Source: Dactylorhiza incarnata
Lineage: Eukaryota > Streptophyta > Magnoliopsida > Asparagales > Orchidaceae
Assembly: GCA_033032865.1 (NCBI GenBank)
Contig: JAWHQI010000009.1
Span: 11,922,001-11,986,000, forward strand
DNA: 64,000 nt
Reading direction: 5' to 3'
Shown: positions 30,751 to 43,709 of the stretch, piece by piece
Numbering within the stretch: the first letter of the stretch is position 1
Layout of the letters: each line of letters begins with the position of its first letter
Translations under genes and position numbers: made by a program
The notes under the pieces: model-generated
Told to the model about the DNA's origin: nothing
Databases searched by the model: none
What the model saw: the letters and a program-made list of their open reading frames with translations, nothing else

Positions 30751-33119
30751 GGGTTTTTCTTCTCCTTCCCTTTCTACAGATTTTTGAAATTTGTTTTTGG
30801 GTTTATGTACTTTAAACTTAGTGTTGATGTGGAAGTTATTTGTATTTGATGCTGGTTGATGTTTATGAAAGAGGTTAAATCGTATGGAGGTTTAAGGCTT
30901 TTATGCTACTATTATTGTCTCTCTCACTATTTGGTTTGACCGAATAGAGTATTGATTGAGGGGAAAACATTGGAACTTATGTGGTTTCATTGGAATTTAT
31001 CATTTCTTTTTATGGTAATGGTTATTGGTGGTTTAATTATATGGTTTTGGAGATGGAGAGAGCTTAAGTGTATGAATTTGTTTTTTTATATGGCCAATAA
31101 ATGGAAATGTTGGAATTCTTAGAACTTTATTTCTTGAATGGGTGAATGGGGATTTTATGTGATGATTTATTGAAATCTGGTTTCCTTCCTCCAAATTAGT
31201 GGGCATATAGTAATTGGTTTGGGTTTAGTATGCATGTTACTGCCGGTTGTAGCTTTTAAAAATTAAGGGCGCGATGAAGAGGGTGTATAATTTAACGTGG
31301 TGAAGGGATTTCAATCAATTTAAGGCAAGGATGATCTGTTGGGTGTAGGGATTTTATGCACTATGTTGTATGTTTATAGATTGTGCTTATGTTGGATTTT
31401 ATTGATAATAATTGGCTATTTCGTAGGTATTTCCTAAGCAAAGGATTTTGTGGTTGGAATTAACAAAGGGTGGGATGATATATAATGATAATTTCTTTCA
31501 AATTGTATATCTTTATCAATGGTGATCGACGACAATTCTATATCTTGGAGGTTTAATTTGAAAAGGACTTATGATTGATTTGAATATAACATTTTAGGAA
31601 TAGGTTTTTTCATGATTAATGATTGGCTTGAGGTTACAAATTCAGTAAGTGGCTGCTTATGAAACATTTTAGTGAATTTGATTGGAGATTTTTGAGAGTT
31701 AATTATTTGATGGAATTTGGATCTTAATTGCATTTATTGGATATTAATTAGTAAATTTAATTAAATAAGATTTCACTGGATTTTTAATTAGGGTTTCTCG
31801 CCTAAGTTCTCTTGTCTTCAGATAATTTCTAAAAAGAGTCAATGTTTATTAAAAGATGCCTAATTCATTTGACGCATAATAACAAATATTACAAAGGATG
31901 GTGTCCCTCGGAAGGTGTGATGATACTCCAAGAAGATTTTTGATGAGTACTTATCTCTTTAATTATGTATAGCTTTGAATTATTTTCAGTATGCACGTGA
32001 TTAGTTTTTTATATAGAAAGTATTTTAGTGACTGTGCATCGACATAAAATTGAAATATTTCGACATTTGAAATCACTAACAAAATGGAAATCATTAAGAT
32101 ATGAAATAGCAAGAATCAAGTGATTAATGATTTGTTGAGGGAAGTATTTAAATAAAAACATTTATACAAATTTACTTACGAAAATAAGAACCTAAGAAGA
32201 AAGAAAAGATATAAGATGAATAAAAGACAATATGCACCATCGCATAGGAAATCATAAGGGTAAACCCAGTAGCTCTAGTGGTGTGTGTGAGTACCCTATG
32301 ACATAATGAGTTTGAGATTTATGTGGGGTCATTGAAGTCCATAGGTCGTTGATGGCCAATAGGTCGTTGAAGACCAAGAAGGGATGAATCTACAGCTACC
32401 CTTATAATTTCCTAGATTAATTAAGTTAAAAGATAAATGAGAAACCTGAATCAGAAGATTGAATATGAATGAAAATTTTGGCAATTGAAAGTGAATCACA
32501 TAAGATATGAACGAATAATGAATATGAATGAAGTTTGAGTATGAACGAACATGAACCTATTTGAATATGAAAAAAGATTGAATATGAACGAATATGAACC
32601 TGAATGAATAGGAATGAGGATTAACTATGAATAAAGATTAAAACAAACTCAAAGAATCTAAAGAATTGAATGTTAAAGAATACAAAATTTTGAAATATAA
32701 AGATTGTTACATAAGCACTGCATTTTATTTTATTGATCATTACTTGTACCGCACTTTCCTATACTGTAATTTAAAACTTATGCATATTATAACTGATGTT
32801 TCTCGTCTGCATGCACAACAGTTAAAGATGTATGTCACTCGCTTAGTTATATTCATTATGACTAAACCTGTTGTGTTTTATCATTTTAGGTAGCTGAAAC
32901 AACCTCGAGTGCTCAGAGAAATCCTTGTTTGTCCGAGGGAGAAAAGTAGAAATTACCAGGAGAGTGAGTTAAGGTATGGATTAGAATTTCAGAAAATTTA
33001 TATTATGTGTTTTATTTTGTACTCACTGTGCATACTTCTAGAACACCCTGAGACAAATGAACTGAAAACAAGTTTAGATACAGATTTAAAGTGGGGTACG
33101 TTTGAATTGGGGCCTCACA
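30751..33119. other. Right part of the solo LTR, non-coding
   Basis: 2.4 kb of AT-rich sequence after the PIF pair, with no ORF above background and no domain. GAATATGAA-type imperfect repeats lie at 32460-32640. It ends GGCCTCACA. Confidence 0.5.
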
Positions 33120-33193
33120 ATTAATGTGCATTGGGCGTGTGCGGTCATTGCATGATTTTGGCAAAAAAAATGAGCTCTCTGGAAATGCGCATG
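33120..33193 (+). repeat. Old LTR remnant, part 2
   Basis: 74 bp between the solo LTR and the Athila element, with GGGCGTGTGCGG and GAAATGCGCATG. It appears to bridge 25565-26005 and 45103-46020. Confidence 0.4.
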
Positions 33194-34598
33194 TGATAAG
33201 GTCATATTTATCAAATTATAGTTGAGATTCTTATTTGAATTCGCCTCAATTTAAAGTTTACACTCATTATTATCATACTCATTCTCATCATAATAGATAT
33301 CTGCTCACATTTAATGAAGTTTTAACTTAAACATATGCATCCAGGTGTATTCAAATTGAGGAATGCAGATTTTAAGGAAAGTGGACTCTACACGGCCAGA
33401 CACACGACCAGACACATGACTGTGTCAAACACACGACCTCCTACACGGCTGGATGATATGCCGTGTTCAGGGAATTTGGACAACAAAAATGGCAGAGAAA
33501 GTCACGGCTAGACACACGGCCGAGGACACAGTCATGTCATAGGAAGGCTCATCAACGAACATGGCTTAATACTCGGTCATGTGGATGGCCGTGTCTAGCA
33601 GCACGACTACCATTTACTATGTAACTGTTCCCACTCTTTCTACATGGCCACTGACACGGCAATGTGCAAGGCCGTGTCCATCTATTTTCTTTCCTTTTCC
33701 AACACAAACTATAAAAGAAAGATGAGTGGCTGAAGAAAGAAGTTTTGGAAGGGGCTGGAGATTTCTGAAGTTTGAAGACCGGGAAGGAAGAAGAGCAAAG
33801 GCGAATTTAAGTATGTTCTTTTATTTTGATTTTGATTTTGTGTTTTAATTTAATTCTTGTTTAGAGAAGATGATGTGGAACTAATTTCTTGTTAACGTTT
33901 GAGTGTAAGAACCATAGTTTGATGTTTTAAGTGATTTGAATATTCTCCTTTGTTTTAATCTCTCAATCCTTTCGTTAATTTATTCATGCAATTCAACTTT
34001 GTCGAGTTTTACTTTTCCGGAATTGTAATGCTTGTATGATTTCATCCTTTGAGATTGAGAAATCTTTAGCATGTTAAGATCTTGTATGAATGAAGGGAAT
34101 ATAACGCAATTTTAGAGATAGCTTGCCATATTCTTCCGTGTTTTGAGAAAAACGTCTATTCATGTTTAAAGCAAGTGAAGGGTTATTGATTTAGGAGAAA
34201 TCCTAATCAATCAACCTTATCTTAGTATTAACTTGCTCGAGAGAGAAGTTAATTATATTTGTATTTTCTCAGTTGACTAAGTTTTGAGAGTTTGAATTAG
34301 GGGCATCAAGGATCTATTGCTTCATCTATGTGTTCTTTACATCTGAACGCTATCTTTTAACCATCAGTTCTTTCTATCGACATTTACCATTTTTATTAAA
34401 TAGATAACTCAATTTAAATTTTGTTTCTACATAAAAAAACCACTCTTGATTCGCTTGGTAGATAATTGATGAGAAGTGAGTACGAGTAATTGAAAAGACC
34501 CTTTGGAATACGACATAAGATAGAGATATATTATTTATTACAATTGATAGGTTCGCTTGCCTTGGAAATTTATTATTAAGTGAGTTTTGTAACCAACA
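33194..34598 (+). repeat. Athila 5' LTR
   Basis: Opens TGATAAGGTC, ends AACCAACA. An ACACGG/CCGTGT palindrome array (33390-33680) precedes the TATA box CTATAAAAG (33709-33717). Compared with the 3' LTR, many CG positions in the array have become TG or CA. Confidence 0.93.
33709..33717 (+). promoter_or_regulatory. TATA box, Athila 5' LTR
   Basis: CTATAAAAG directly after the palindrome array. The counterpart in the 3' LTR is at 44214-44222. Confidence 0.75.
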
Positions 34599-34603
34599 AG
34601 TTT

Positions 34604-34622
34604 TTGACGCCGTTGCCGGGGA
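34604..34622 (+). promoter_or_regulatory. Athila primer-binding site
   Basis: TTGACGCCGTTGCCGGGGA lies 5 bases after the LTR. It matches the usual Athila/Tat site TGGCGCCGTTGCCGGGGA except one G to A change. The intact form occurs at 51375. Confidence 0.85.
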
Positions 34623-34752
34623 GGTCTATTTTTTATATTCTGAAAACTTGGATTTTATTAATCTACCTTTATTATTAGTATCATTCACATTATATTTTTT
34701 TTGTTTTGTTTTTGTTTGGTTCACTTGATCTTCTTTTGTAGTACTCTAGTTT

Positions 34753-36300
34753 ATGACCAGGAAATGGAACACTGCCCTTGTGCAATATCAGTCTGAACCA
34801 CAACAATTACATCGTCAATTACAATTGAATAATTCGGAAGCCAGTGCAAATTCTGATAATCAGTCGGCAGAGGAGACATCAGTTATACATACAAGCAAAT
34901 CTAACACCATGGCAGATAATCAGGATGAAGCGAATCGGCAATGAACCATAGCCGATTATGCACGTCCCGATACAACTGGAACTGGATCCAGTATTACTCG
35001 ACCATCTGTAGAAGCAAATAATTTCGAACTCAAACTAGGGATTATTCAGATGGTTCAGCAGTACGTCCAATTTGATGGACTCCAAGTCGAAGAGCCTAAT
35101 ATGCATATATCAAATTTCTTGGAGATCTGTGACACTTTTAAGATCAATGGAGCAACCAATGATGCCATTAGATTGAGACTGTTCCCATTTTCCTTGAGGT
35201 ATAAAGGAAAGCAATGGTTGAACTCTCTACCAAGGGAGTCAATCACAACCTGGGATACATTGGTTGAAAAGTTTCTACTGAAGTATTTCCCGCCATCAAA
35301 GACTGCTAAGCTCAGAAATGACATCAACACCTACTGACAGATGGAAACAAAAACGTTATATGACACCTGGGAACGCTACAAAGAGCTATTGCGCCGTCTA
35401 CCTCATCATGCAATACCTGTCTGGCAGCAAATCCAAACATTTTACAATGGTCTGAATCAAGTTACAAGACAATTGTTAGATTCTGCCACAGGAGGGGCAT
35501 TGAACAACAAAACCCCTGATGCAGCAACAGAGTTGATAGAAGGGATGGCCATGAACAATATCCAGTGGAGTGTACCTCGAACCAAACCAAATAAACCAGC
35601 CGGGGTATACGATATTGTTGTCGTAACCGCATTGGCGATACAGGTAGATAAACTACATCAAAAGATGGACAATCTCTCGATTGCCCAAGCACCTCCTACG
35701 ACGGTATAATGGGATCCGACAAGCGACGGCTCTACGGAACATGAACAAGTGGATTATTTGGGCAATGCAAATAGACCCCCTTTCAACCCCGCAAACAACC
35801 CATATAGTGCAACTTATAATCCAGGATGGAGAAATCACCCGAATTTCTCATGGGGAGGACAAGGTCCTAAGCAACCCAATGCCATGCAACCGGGATTTCA
35901 ACATCAACAACAACAACCGCCAGTTGAACAACGGAAGCCTCCAATTGAGGAGATCTTAGCAAGGTTCATGCAGACAGTCAAAACATCTTTTCGAAATCAA
36001 GAGAGTTCAATCCGAAATTTGGAAAACCAGGTTGGGAAATTGGCGAAACTCTTCTCCGAGCGTGCTCCCAGAACCCTCCCAGGGAACACTGAGACAAATC
36101 CAAGGGAGCATGCCAAGGCAGTCACCTTGCGCAGTGGGAGGCCACTTCACCAACAACCTACGATTACCGAAAAGTCGGAAGAGAACACCCCATCACCAGA
36201 AGCAGTTCAATCACCATCAGAGCCACTTAATCCCTTGAAAGAATACAAGCCCCTGATACCATATCCGGCAAAGCTGAACAAGGATCGTATGGATGCATAA
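34753..36300 (+). pseudogene. gag: Athila gag, broken by stops
   Basis: One reading frame runs from the ATG at 34753 with stops at 34942, 35335, 35707 and 36298. Between them are the recognisable gypsy gag parts: a start region ending NNFELKLGIIQMVQQY, the Retrotrans_gag domain (FLEICDTFKINGATNDAIRL, then TWDTLVEKFLLKYFPP), ERYKELLRRLPHH, a Gln/Pro-rich stretch, and a conserved helix NQESSIRNLENQVGKLAK. There are no frameshifts in this part; it is inactivated only by nonsense changes, several at codons where the family usually has Arg or Gln, which fits C-to-T decay. Confidence 0.9.
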
Positions 36301-36342
36301 TACAGTAAATTTCTATCCTTATTTAAATAATTACATAATAAT

Positions 36343-39300
36343 TTGCCTTTTGCAGAAGCAGTGTCTCAAATGCCCAAGTATGCGAAGCTCCTGAAAGACT
36401 TACTTTCTAACAAAAAGAAACTAGAGGAACTTTCCAATGTCACGTTGGGTGAAGAATGTTCAGCAATTTTACAAAACAAATTACCCAAAAAGCAAACGGA
36501 TCCAGGTAGTTTTTCTATACCATGTTTAATCGGTGACATGCAAGTTAAAAGAGCTCTAGCTGATTTAGGAGCAAGTATTAATCTCATGCCTTATAAACTC
36601 TTCTTAAGATTAGTAATAGGTGAACTACGCCCATTCTTGGCAACTTGCTGATCGAACGGTAAAATATCCAAGGGGAGTCATAGAAGATGTTTTAATAAAA
36701 GTTGATAAATTTATTTTCCCTGCGGATTTTGTTATCTTAGATATGGATGAAGATACTGAAATACCGCTCATTCTTGGTAGTCCATTCTTAGCAACTTCTA
36801 GAGCCTTGATTGATGTTTTCGATGGAAAATTAGTTTTACGAGTTGGAGAGGAGGAGGTTACATTTCAAATTAAGAATGCTATGAAACAACCAATAGAGGC
36901 TGATGATACATGTTATTTTCTTAATAGTATTGATCATGTTGTTTCAAAGAGACCTTCTGAATTGCTTTACGCTGATCCTTTAGAACTTTGTATTGCTAAT
37001 TGTCATTTAAAGAATTTTACTCATATTGATGTTTGTGAGCACTTATCTTATCTCGAGGATTCTCGATCTTTAACTAGAAAAGTGGATTTTGATGATATAA
37101 AAAAAAGGCGATAAAAATCATTTAAAAGAAATCACAACCGATCCTCCAATTTTGGAAGTAAAGAAATTACCTGATCATCTTGAATAAGTATTTTTGGGAG
37201 TTAATTCTACTTTTCCTGTTATCATCTCTAGTAATTTATCTGAATCTGAAAAAACAAAATTGGTTTATGTTTTAAAAGAGCATAAAAGAGCAATAGCATG
37301 GTCAATCTCAGATATTAAAGGAATTAATCCATCATTTTGTTCCCATAAAATTTTTATGGAAGATGATTATAAATCATCTATCCAACCTCAACGTAGACTC
37401 AATCCGAATATGAAAGAGGTTGTGAAAACTGAAGTTTTGAAATTACTGGATTCTGGGATGATTTATCCTATTTCTGATAGTTCATGGGTGAGCCCTATTC
37501 AAGTAGTCCCTAAAAAGGGAGGTCTTATAGTGGTAGCCAACGAACGAAATGAACTTATTCCTACTCGTATTGTCACAGGATGGCGAGTTTGTATAGATTA
37601 TAGGAAACTAAATAATTCTACATGAAAAGATCACTTTCCGCTTCCTTTCATCGATCAAATTTTAGAGCGTTTATCGGGACATGCTTACTATTGTTTTCTA
37701 GATGGATTGTCTAGCTATTTACAAATTCCTACCACCCTGGAGGATCAAGAAAAGACCACCTTTACTTGTCCTTTTGGCACTTTTGCATACCGACGTATGC
37801 CCTTCGGATTGTGTAACGCACCTGCTACTTTTCAAAGATGCATGCTAGCCATATTTAATGAATTAGTTGAAGATATTATGGAAGTGTTTATGGATGATTT
37901 TTTAGTTTTTGGGAATTCTTTTGACTTATGTTTAGAAAATCTTAAAAAGGTTCTTGCTCGATGTGAAGAAACTAATCTTGTACTTAATTGGGAGAAATGT
38001 CATTTCATGGTACAAGAAGGCTTGGTCTTGGGCCATAAGATTACATGTCATGGAATTGAGGTGGATAGAGCAAAAATTGAAACTATTGAACATTTACCAC
38101 CTCCCTCCACGGTTAAGGTAGTGCATAGTTTTTTAGGGCATACATGTTTTTACCGACGATTTATAAAAGACTTTTCAAAAATTTCAAAACTGTTAACAAA
38201 ATTATTAGAAAAAGATACTCCTTTTATTTTTGATGGTGAATGTCTAAAAGCTTTTGATATACTAACAGAAAAATTAATTAATTCTCCCATTATAATTGCA
38301 CCAGATTTTTCTCAACCTTTTGAATTAATGTGTGATGTTAGTAACTTTGTGGTTGGTGCGGTACTAGGAAAAAGAAGAAACAAACATTTTCACCCCATTT
38401 ACTACGCTAGTAAGACATTGAATGCTGCACAGGAGAACTATACAACAACTGAAAAAGAACTATTAGCAGTTATTTTTGCATTTGATAAATTATGTTTATA
38501 CCTAACATTGTCCAAAGTGATTGTTTACACTGATCATTCCGCTCTACGTTACTTTCGAAAACAGATGCAAAACCCTGTTTGCTCCGTTGGATCTTGCTTT
38601 TGCAAGAATTCGACTTAGAAATACAAGATAAGAGGGGAGCCGAAAATTTGGCAGCAGACCACCTCTCTCGTCTTGAGAATCCATATTTAGAAGTATTAAA
38701 TGAATCCGCTATAAATGATAGCTTTCCCGAAGAACGATTATATATGCTTGAAACTCAATCTCATTCTAACAATCTATGGTTTGCAGATTTTGCAAATTAT
38801 ATTGTTGCTAAGGTCCTTCCATCAGATCTTTCACATCAGCAAAAGAAGATATTCTTTTCTGATCTAAAATACTACTTTTGGGAGGACCCCTTTTTTCGCA
38901 TTTGTGCAGATTCGATCATCCGGAGATGTGTATCAGATGAAGAAGAGTGACAAATCTTAGGGCATTATCATTCCAGACCTACAGGGGGACACTTTGGGCC
39001 AATTCGTACGGTAAAGAAAGTACTCGATTCAGGTTTTTATTGGCCCCTTCTATTCAGGGATGCCCAAAGGTATGTTCGTTTATGTAATTTTTGCCAAGGA
39101 TCAGGTAACATTTCAAAAGCAAATGAAATGCCACAAAAGTTTATTTTGGAATGTGAAATATTTGATATTTGGGGAATTGACTTTATGGGGCCATTTCCTA
39201 ATTCGTACAGTAATAAATACATTCTAGTTGACATAGACTATGTTTCAAAATGGGTAGAAGCGCAAGCCTTACCAACAAACGACGCTAGAGTAGTTGTCGA

Positions 39301-40056
39301 ATTCCTTAGAAAATTGTTCTCGCAGTTTGGAGCTCCTCGTGCCATCATTAGCGATCGGGGGACTCACTTCTGTAATTCTCAGTTTAATAAAGTTTTAACT
39401 AAATATGGGATTACGCATAGGGTAGCCACTCCTTATCATCCACAAACTAGTGGGCAAGTCGAGGTATCCAACCGAGAGTTGAAACGCATCCTAGAAAAAT
39501 CAATAGAGGGGAATAGAAAACAATGGGCTAAAAATTGGACGACACTCTATGGGCCTACCGCACTGCATTTAAGACACCAATAGGCACTACACCGTATATA
39601 CTAGTATATGGTAAGGCATGTCACCTACCAGTTGAACTTGAACATAAAGCATATTGGGCTATTCAGACTATAAATATGAACTTGGATCTATCAGGAGAGA
39701 AGCGAAAATTTCAACTTAATGAATTAAATGAGTGGAGAACAATAGCATATGAGAATTTATACAAAGAGAAAGCAAAAGCTTTCCATGATAGACAACTTCA
39801 GAATTATAAATCGTTCAAAATTGGGGATAATGTTTTGTTATACAATTCTCGTCTTAAGCTCTTTCCCGGGAAATTGAAATCAAGATGGTCGGGCCCATTT
39901 AGAGTTGAGCAAGTATTTCCATACAGAGCAGTTGAACTCTCTCACCCAGAAAAAGGAGTTTTCAAAGTCAATGGACATAGACTAAATAAATATTTCGGGG
40001 AAGAATTTGAGCGTAAAGGCAAGGAGGAGTTAAGTCTCCGGCTTGACGCTAACTGA
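36343..40056 (+). pseudogene. pol: Athila pol (PR-RT-RNase H-INT), multiply broken
   Basis: Aspartic protease ALADLGASINLMP (36550-36590; Gly replaces the usual catalytic-triad Thr/Ser context, A-D-L-G). A frame change follows near 36635, then the conserved DRTVKYPRGVIEDVLIKV. An A8 run near 37098 shifts frame again. RT spans 37194-38150 with a TGA at 37622-37624 and FMDD (37887-37898) at the active site in place of the commoner YMDD/YVDD. RNase H spans about 38310-38720 ([30 protein letters not shown]) with a frameshift near 38575. Integrase: zinc region about 38950-39110, core Asp in GIDFMGPF, Asp in ISDRGTHF and Glu in GQVEVSNRE, with a frameshift near 39537. It ends at 40056. A TGA at 38948 interrupts the RH-INT link. 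Confidence 0.9.
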
Positions 40057-40269
40057 ATTTTTGTGACATCTAGCTAAGAGTTTTTAGGATGTTAGGTTTG
40101 TTCGTGTTCTATTTTCGTATTTTTGTTTTTGTTCTACAAACCCGTTTTTGATCTTATTCATGTTTAAAAATTTTTGGGTATATATATATGTATATGTATC
40201 AAACAGTGTCTACCCGAGTTCATTTCCGCTAGCACGGACCCTTCCGCATTTCACCAGGTTATGAAGCCT

Positions 40270-40420
40270 TACATTCAACGAACACGGATAGTAACACGGA
40301 TAGTAACACGACTGTGTTTACGACAGTGTTCATTAGGCAACCAATTATTCGTCACTGTTCAAAAAAGCGGAACACGACATCGCACACGGCCGTGTATATG
40401 GCCGTGTGCCGTGTTTTAAA
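40270..40420 (+). promoter_or_regulatory. Internal ACACGG/CCGTGT palindromes before the Athila ORF3
   Basis: ACACGGATAGTA twice, ACACGACTGTGT, then ACACGGCCGTGTATATGGCCGTGT: the same palindromic word as in the LTR U3, here about 320-460 bp upstream of the ORF3 ATG. A C15 tract follows at 40442-40456. It may be a second promoter for ORF3; this is inference. Confidence 0.45.
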
Positions 40421-40735
40421 AGATTTTTTTTATTTTTTTAAACCCCCCCCCCCCCCACTTCATCTTCCTCCCCTTCCAGCCGTGTACCAAACCAGCCGGA
40501 AAAACCTCCATTTCCAGCCCTCTTTTCCGGCCAAATCTCTCTCCCGGGTGCTCCGAAATCAAAATTTTTTGCGGATTTCTTCTCCTCTCGCCCCGATCTA
40601 CATTTCAAGGTAATTTTTATAAACATCAGTGAACTTTGATGATTTTCATATTTCCTATCCATATTTTCCTCCATTTATGTTCTCTCCATCCCATGGCTCT
40701 TCAATGCCATATACAGGGAATATCATCCATTAGAC

Positions 40736-42103
40736 ATGTCGACTTCTCGTCACCGCTCAAATCGACGCCGCCCCGATCAATCCGCCGCCCATCCTCCCAC
40801 CATTCATGTTGAAGTCGGCATGTTACAATTTGAAGACCCCGCTCATCTTGCCAGATTCGAACGTCTCCGCAAGAGGAAATTTCAAGATTGTCGATGTATA
40901 GATTGGGACGTGTTGGAGGAAATCCATTTGAGCGAGGAAGTCGGACTCCTCATCGGACATAGCAGTTGGGATGCTTTTTTCGCTATCAATGAGCTTGGTT
41001 ATTGCGAGGTTAGGTTAGAATTCCTTTCCACCATCAACATGGAGTCGAGTTACTATACAGTAGCGGGGAGCACAAATCGCTCTTCTATCACTGCCACAAT
41101 TTCATTTCGGGTTCAACGTCATGTTTACTCGCTCAGTCTTCGGGAGTTCACGTCATTCCTCCGCCTCTACGACGAGGAGTTCCTCAACAGTCCACAATAC
41201 CATGACCTTCACTACACCCTACCTCATGGAGTGCACCCCGAGTCCATATGGCGTAACATTGCAGATGGTCTGCCTTAAGAAGCCAAGAGCTCCAAGGCCT
41301 CCTATTTGATCAGCCCTGCTGTCCACTACCTCCATCACCTTTTGAGCCATACTCTGTCTGGGCGAGGAGAGAGCTCCGGAGTCATCAGTACCAAAGATAT
41401 CATATATCTTTATAGCATGATGGAGCATTTTCCTCTTCACTTAGGATATTTTGTTGCCACCTTCATTCGCCATCAGGCCGAGCACGACCGAGTCGGGACT
41501 ATCTGTATCGCACCATACATCACACTCCTTATGAAAGGCATGAATCTCTTTGACGGCCTTCCTACCATGGAAGAGGTCGCTCGCACTATACCCATCTCCA
41601 TGGCTTCACTTCGATCACTTAGGATAGTTCGAGCCCGTCCTGGAGTTGGCAGACCAGTCTATCATGTAGCTAGACATTAGGATGAGGTGGGAGATTAGGT
41701 TGAGGAGGAGAGGAACAGAGAGGAAGAGGAGGAGCCACAAGATGTTCCACATCATGCACGATATTCACATCCTGGTGCGTCTTCTTCTCACACACCCAAG
41801 GAGCATCACTCATATGATGATCTCTATGACTCATACGCCTTCTTTCGTATGGATATGACTCAGAGGCTGAATAGAGTCGAGCAGAATCAGGAGGCCATGA
41901 CAGATATATTGGCCCACATGGATTATAATCAGGAGAAAATATTGCGCAATCAGCGCGATATGCAGGAGAAGTATGAGGAATCCAATCAATGGACTCGTAC
42001 CGCTATTTACCTGCTCTATGATCACTTCGAGGTAGCCATGCCACCACCACCAAATTCCTCTGCTCGACGTCGTCGTGACCCACCACCACCACCTACCTTC
42101 TGA
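40736..42103 (+). pseudogene. Athila ORF-1-type protein downstream of pol (env-position)
   Basis: One frame of about 455 codons with stops at 41276, 41678 and 41696. The N-terminal part matches the plant Athila ORF-1 family: FERLRKRKFQDCRCIDWDVL, AFFAINELGYCEVRLEFLST, then SFRVQRHVYSLSLREFTSFL. Next come a GLP/E-A-K-S-S-K linker, HPLHLGYF-like hydrophobic segments without a clear membrane anchor, an acidic linker, and a coiled coil (QRLNRVEQNQEAMTDILAHM) ending in a Pro/Arg tail. It was called env-like by position; the sequence does not show a signal peptide. Two of the stops are TAG in contexts compatible with CAG changes. Confidence 0.8.
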
Positions 42104-43709
42104 GTGTGTCTTGGGGTTGAGTTCATGGATATATACTTATTTCAGTTTTACTATTTTCATGAACTATATCTTGTATTGTGTTAATTAACGCCGATCTGTT
42201 ATGGTACTGCTCTACTTAATTACTATATGATGGCCGCTACTTCGCGGATGTATACATTTATCGCTTGGAGATTTTTCATTTGCACCCATTCACTTCTTTT
42301 CTATTCATGCTTAAGGCAATGTGGACATTGCATGATTTAAGTTGGGGGGATCATTGTTAGAACTTTATATTCTCAATTGTATAAAATTCCAAATCATTTA
42401 CTTTTTTTGTAAATACCCTTACAATATATAGCAAAGACATTTCAATTCGTTCATGCGTATTCACTATAAAAAATAACAATTTAATTAGATCTCTCTTAAT
42501 CAGTTACCCAATTAACACATTACAATTTATGTTATTCGATTGTGGATGTTGTAATTTGCATAACTCCGTTGTTTTACATCAAATTGTGATAAAAAATCAT
42601 TTTGAAATTTCTATATTCTATACTTTACTTTAATCTGAAATTTAATTCACGTAACAATTTACTTATTCTTTAAAGCAAAAATTCTATTAGGCTATCAATT
42701 ATTTCACTCTATTGAATTATGGATCTTGCTTTTATACACTTCATATGCAACTCAACATATCGTAACTATAACATTATTTGAAATGATCTAGGCCACCTTT
42801 GATTAATTTGGACTTTTTCAACTCTTATTCCACTCATATTAATTACCATTGCACCCTTTCCATACTTAGCTTCTTTGATATTATTTACAACCCTCAAAAC
42901 ATCCGTTTCTCTACAACCTCAGTACTCATTATCATAGATTATAGTTAAACTTTTTGAATAAATGGAATATGATTAATATGTGTTGCATCATATCATTTGA
43001 GTATATCCTTTTGATTGATCTCTTCTATATGGGAGATATTTATTATATTTATTGGCTCAGTCTGATTTTCCCTCCTTGTTCTGAAAAAAATGAGCATACA
43101 AAAGTTTGTATCTAAAAAAAATGAAAGAAAAAAAGGGGAGAAAGGAAAAAAAATGATTAGCCATTATTCTTTTTCAATAGGAAAATGTCATGATGTGTTT
43201 CATAATCATGAGTTTATTCACTAGTTTAAATATATTCTTATATGATGAGAAATTGCGTTTGATATCGTTATTTATCATATCCCAGCCCAGGCCAAAGTTA
43301 GTACCTCAAAAGTCCTAGTGATCCTTTAATCTTATTATTTCTTTCCATGAGTTGAAGTTGAAGTTTATTAGCAAGCCCATGTCATTCAAAATAGATTTCA
43401 AAACTATGGAGTGTAACATTGAGAAAACTAATAGAATTCAGAAATTGATGGTGAATTCGATACGTGTTTTTTCTGGATTGATTGGAGATAAGTTCAAGAA
43501 TATTGATAATTTCATTATTTGTTTTGATCACATTTGAAGGTAAAATTTCCGTTTTAAGTTGTGAAAATTTCCTTCCACTAATTGAATCTTTGAAAATAAT
43601 GTTAAATTGGGTAACTTGCTTAATAGAAATCTAGTCTTGGGTTGTATACGCTCATCCTTTATTCATGTATTTTGCTCTGGAATAACAAAACTCTAAGTGT
43701 AGGGGTATT
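42104..43709 (+). other. Athila 3' non-coding region and polypurine tract
   Basis: 1.6 kb without coding sense. AAGTTGGGGGGA (42341-42352) is a PPT-like purine run far upstream of the LTR. A long A/G-rich run lies at 43084-43155. The tract next to the LTR is AAGTGTAGGGGTATT (43695-43709). Confidence 0.65.

Larger units (their letters stand above)
26006..33119 (+). mobile_element. Solo LTR of a Ty3/gypsy (Tekay/Del-like) element, interrupted by a PIF pair
   Basis: Begins TGTAACGACCC, the usual start of Tekay/Del-type LTRs, and ends GGGGCCTCACA. Without the PIF insertion (26711-30750) it is about 3.07 kb, a plausible LTR length for that group. There is no PBS, PPT or coding region. Flanks GTTAC and ATTAA match at only 3 of 5 positions, so a target duplication is not proven. 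The interior at 30751-32450 is AT-rich with no ORF of note. At 32460-32640 there is a run of imperfect GAATATGAA(T/C)GAA repeats. Confidence 0.55.

Noticed and set aside
32666..33124. Two plus-strand ORFs of 71-75 codons at the end of the solo LTR
   Set aside because: AT-rich chance frames with no recognisable domain, inside an LTR.
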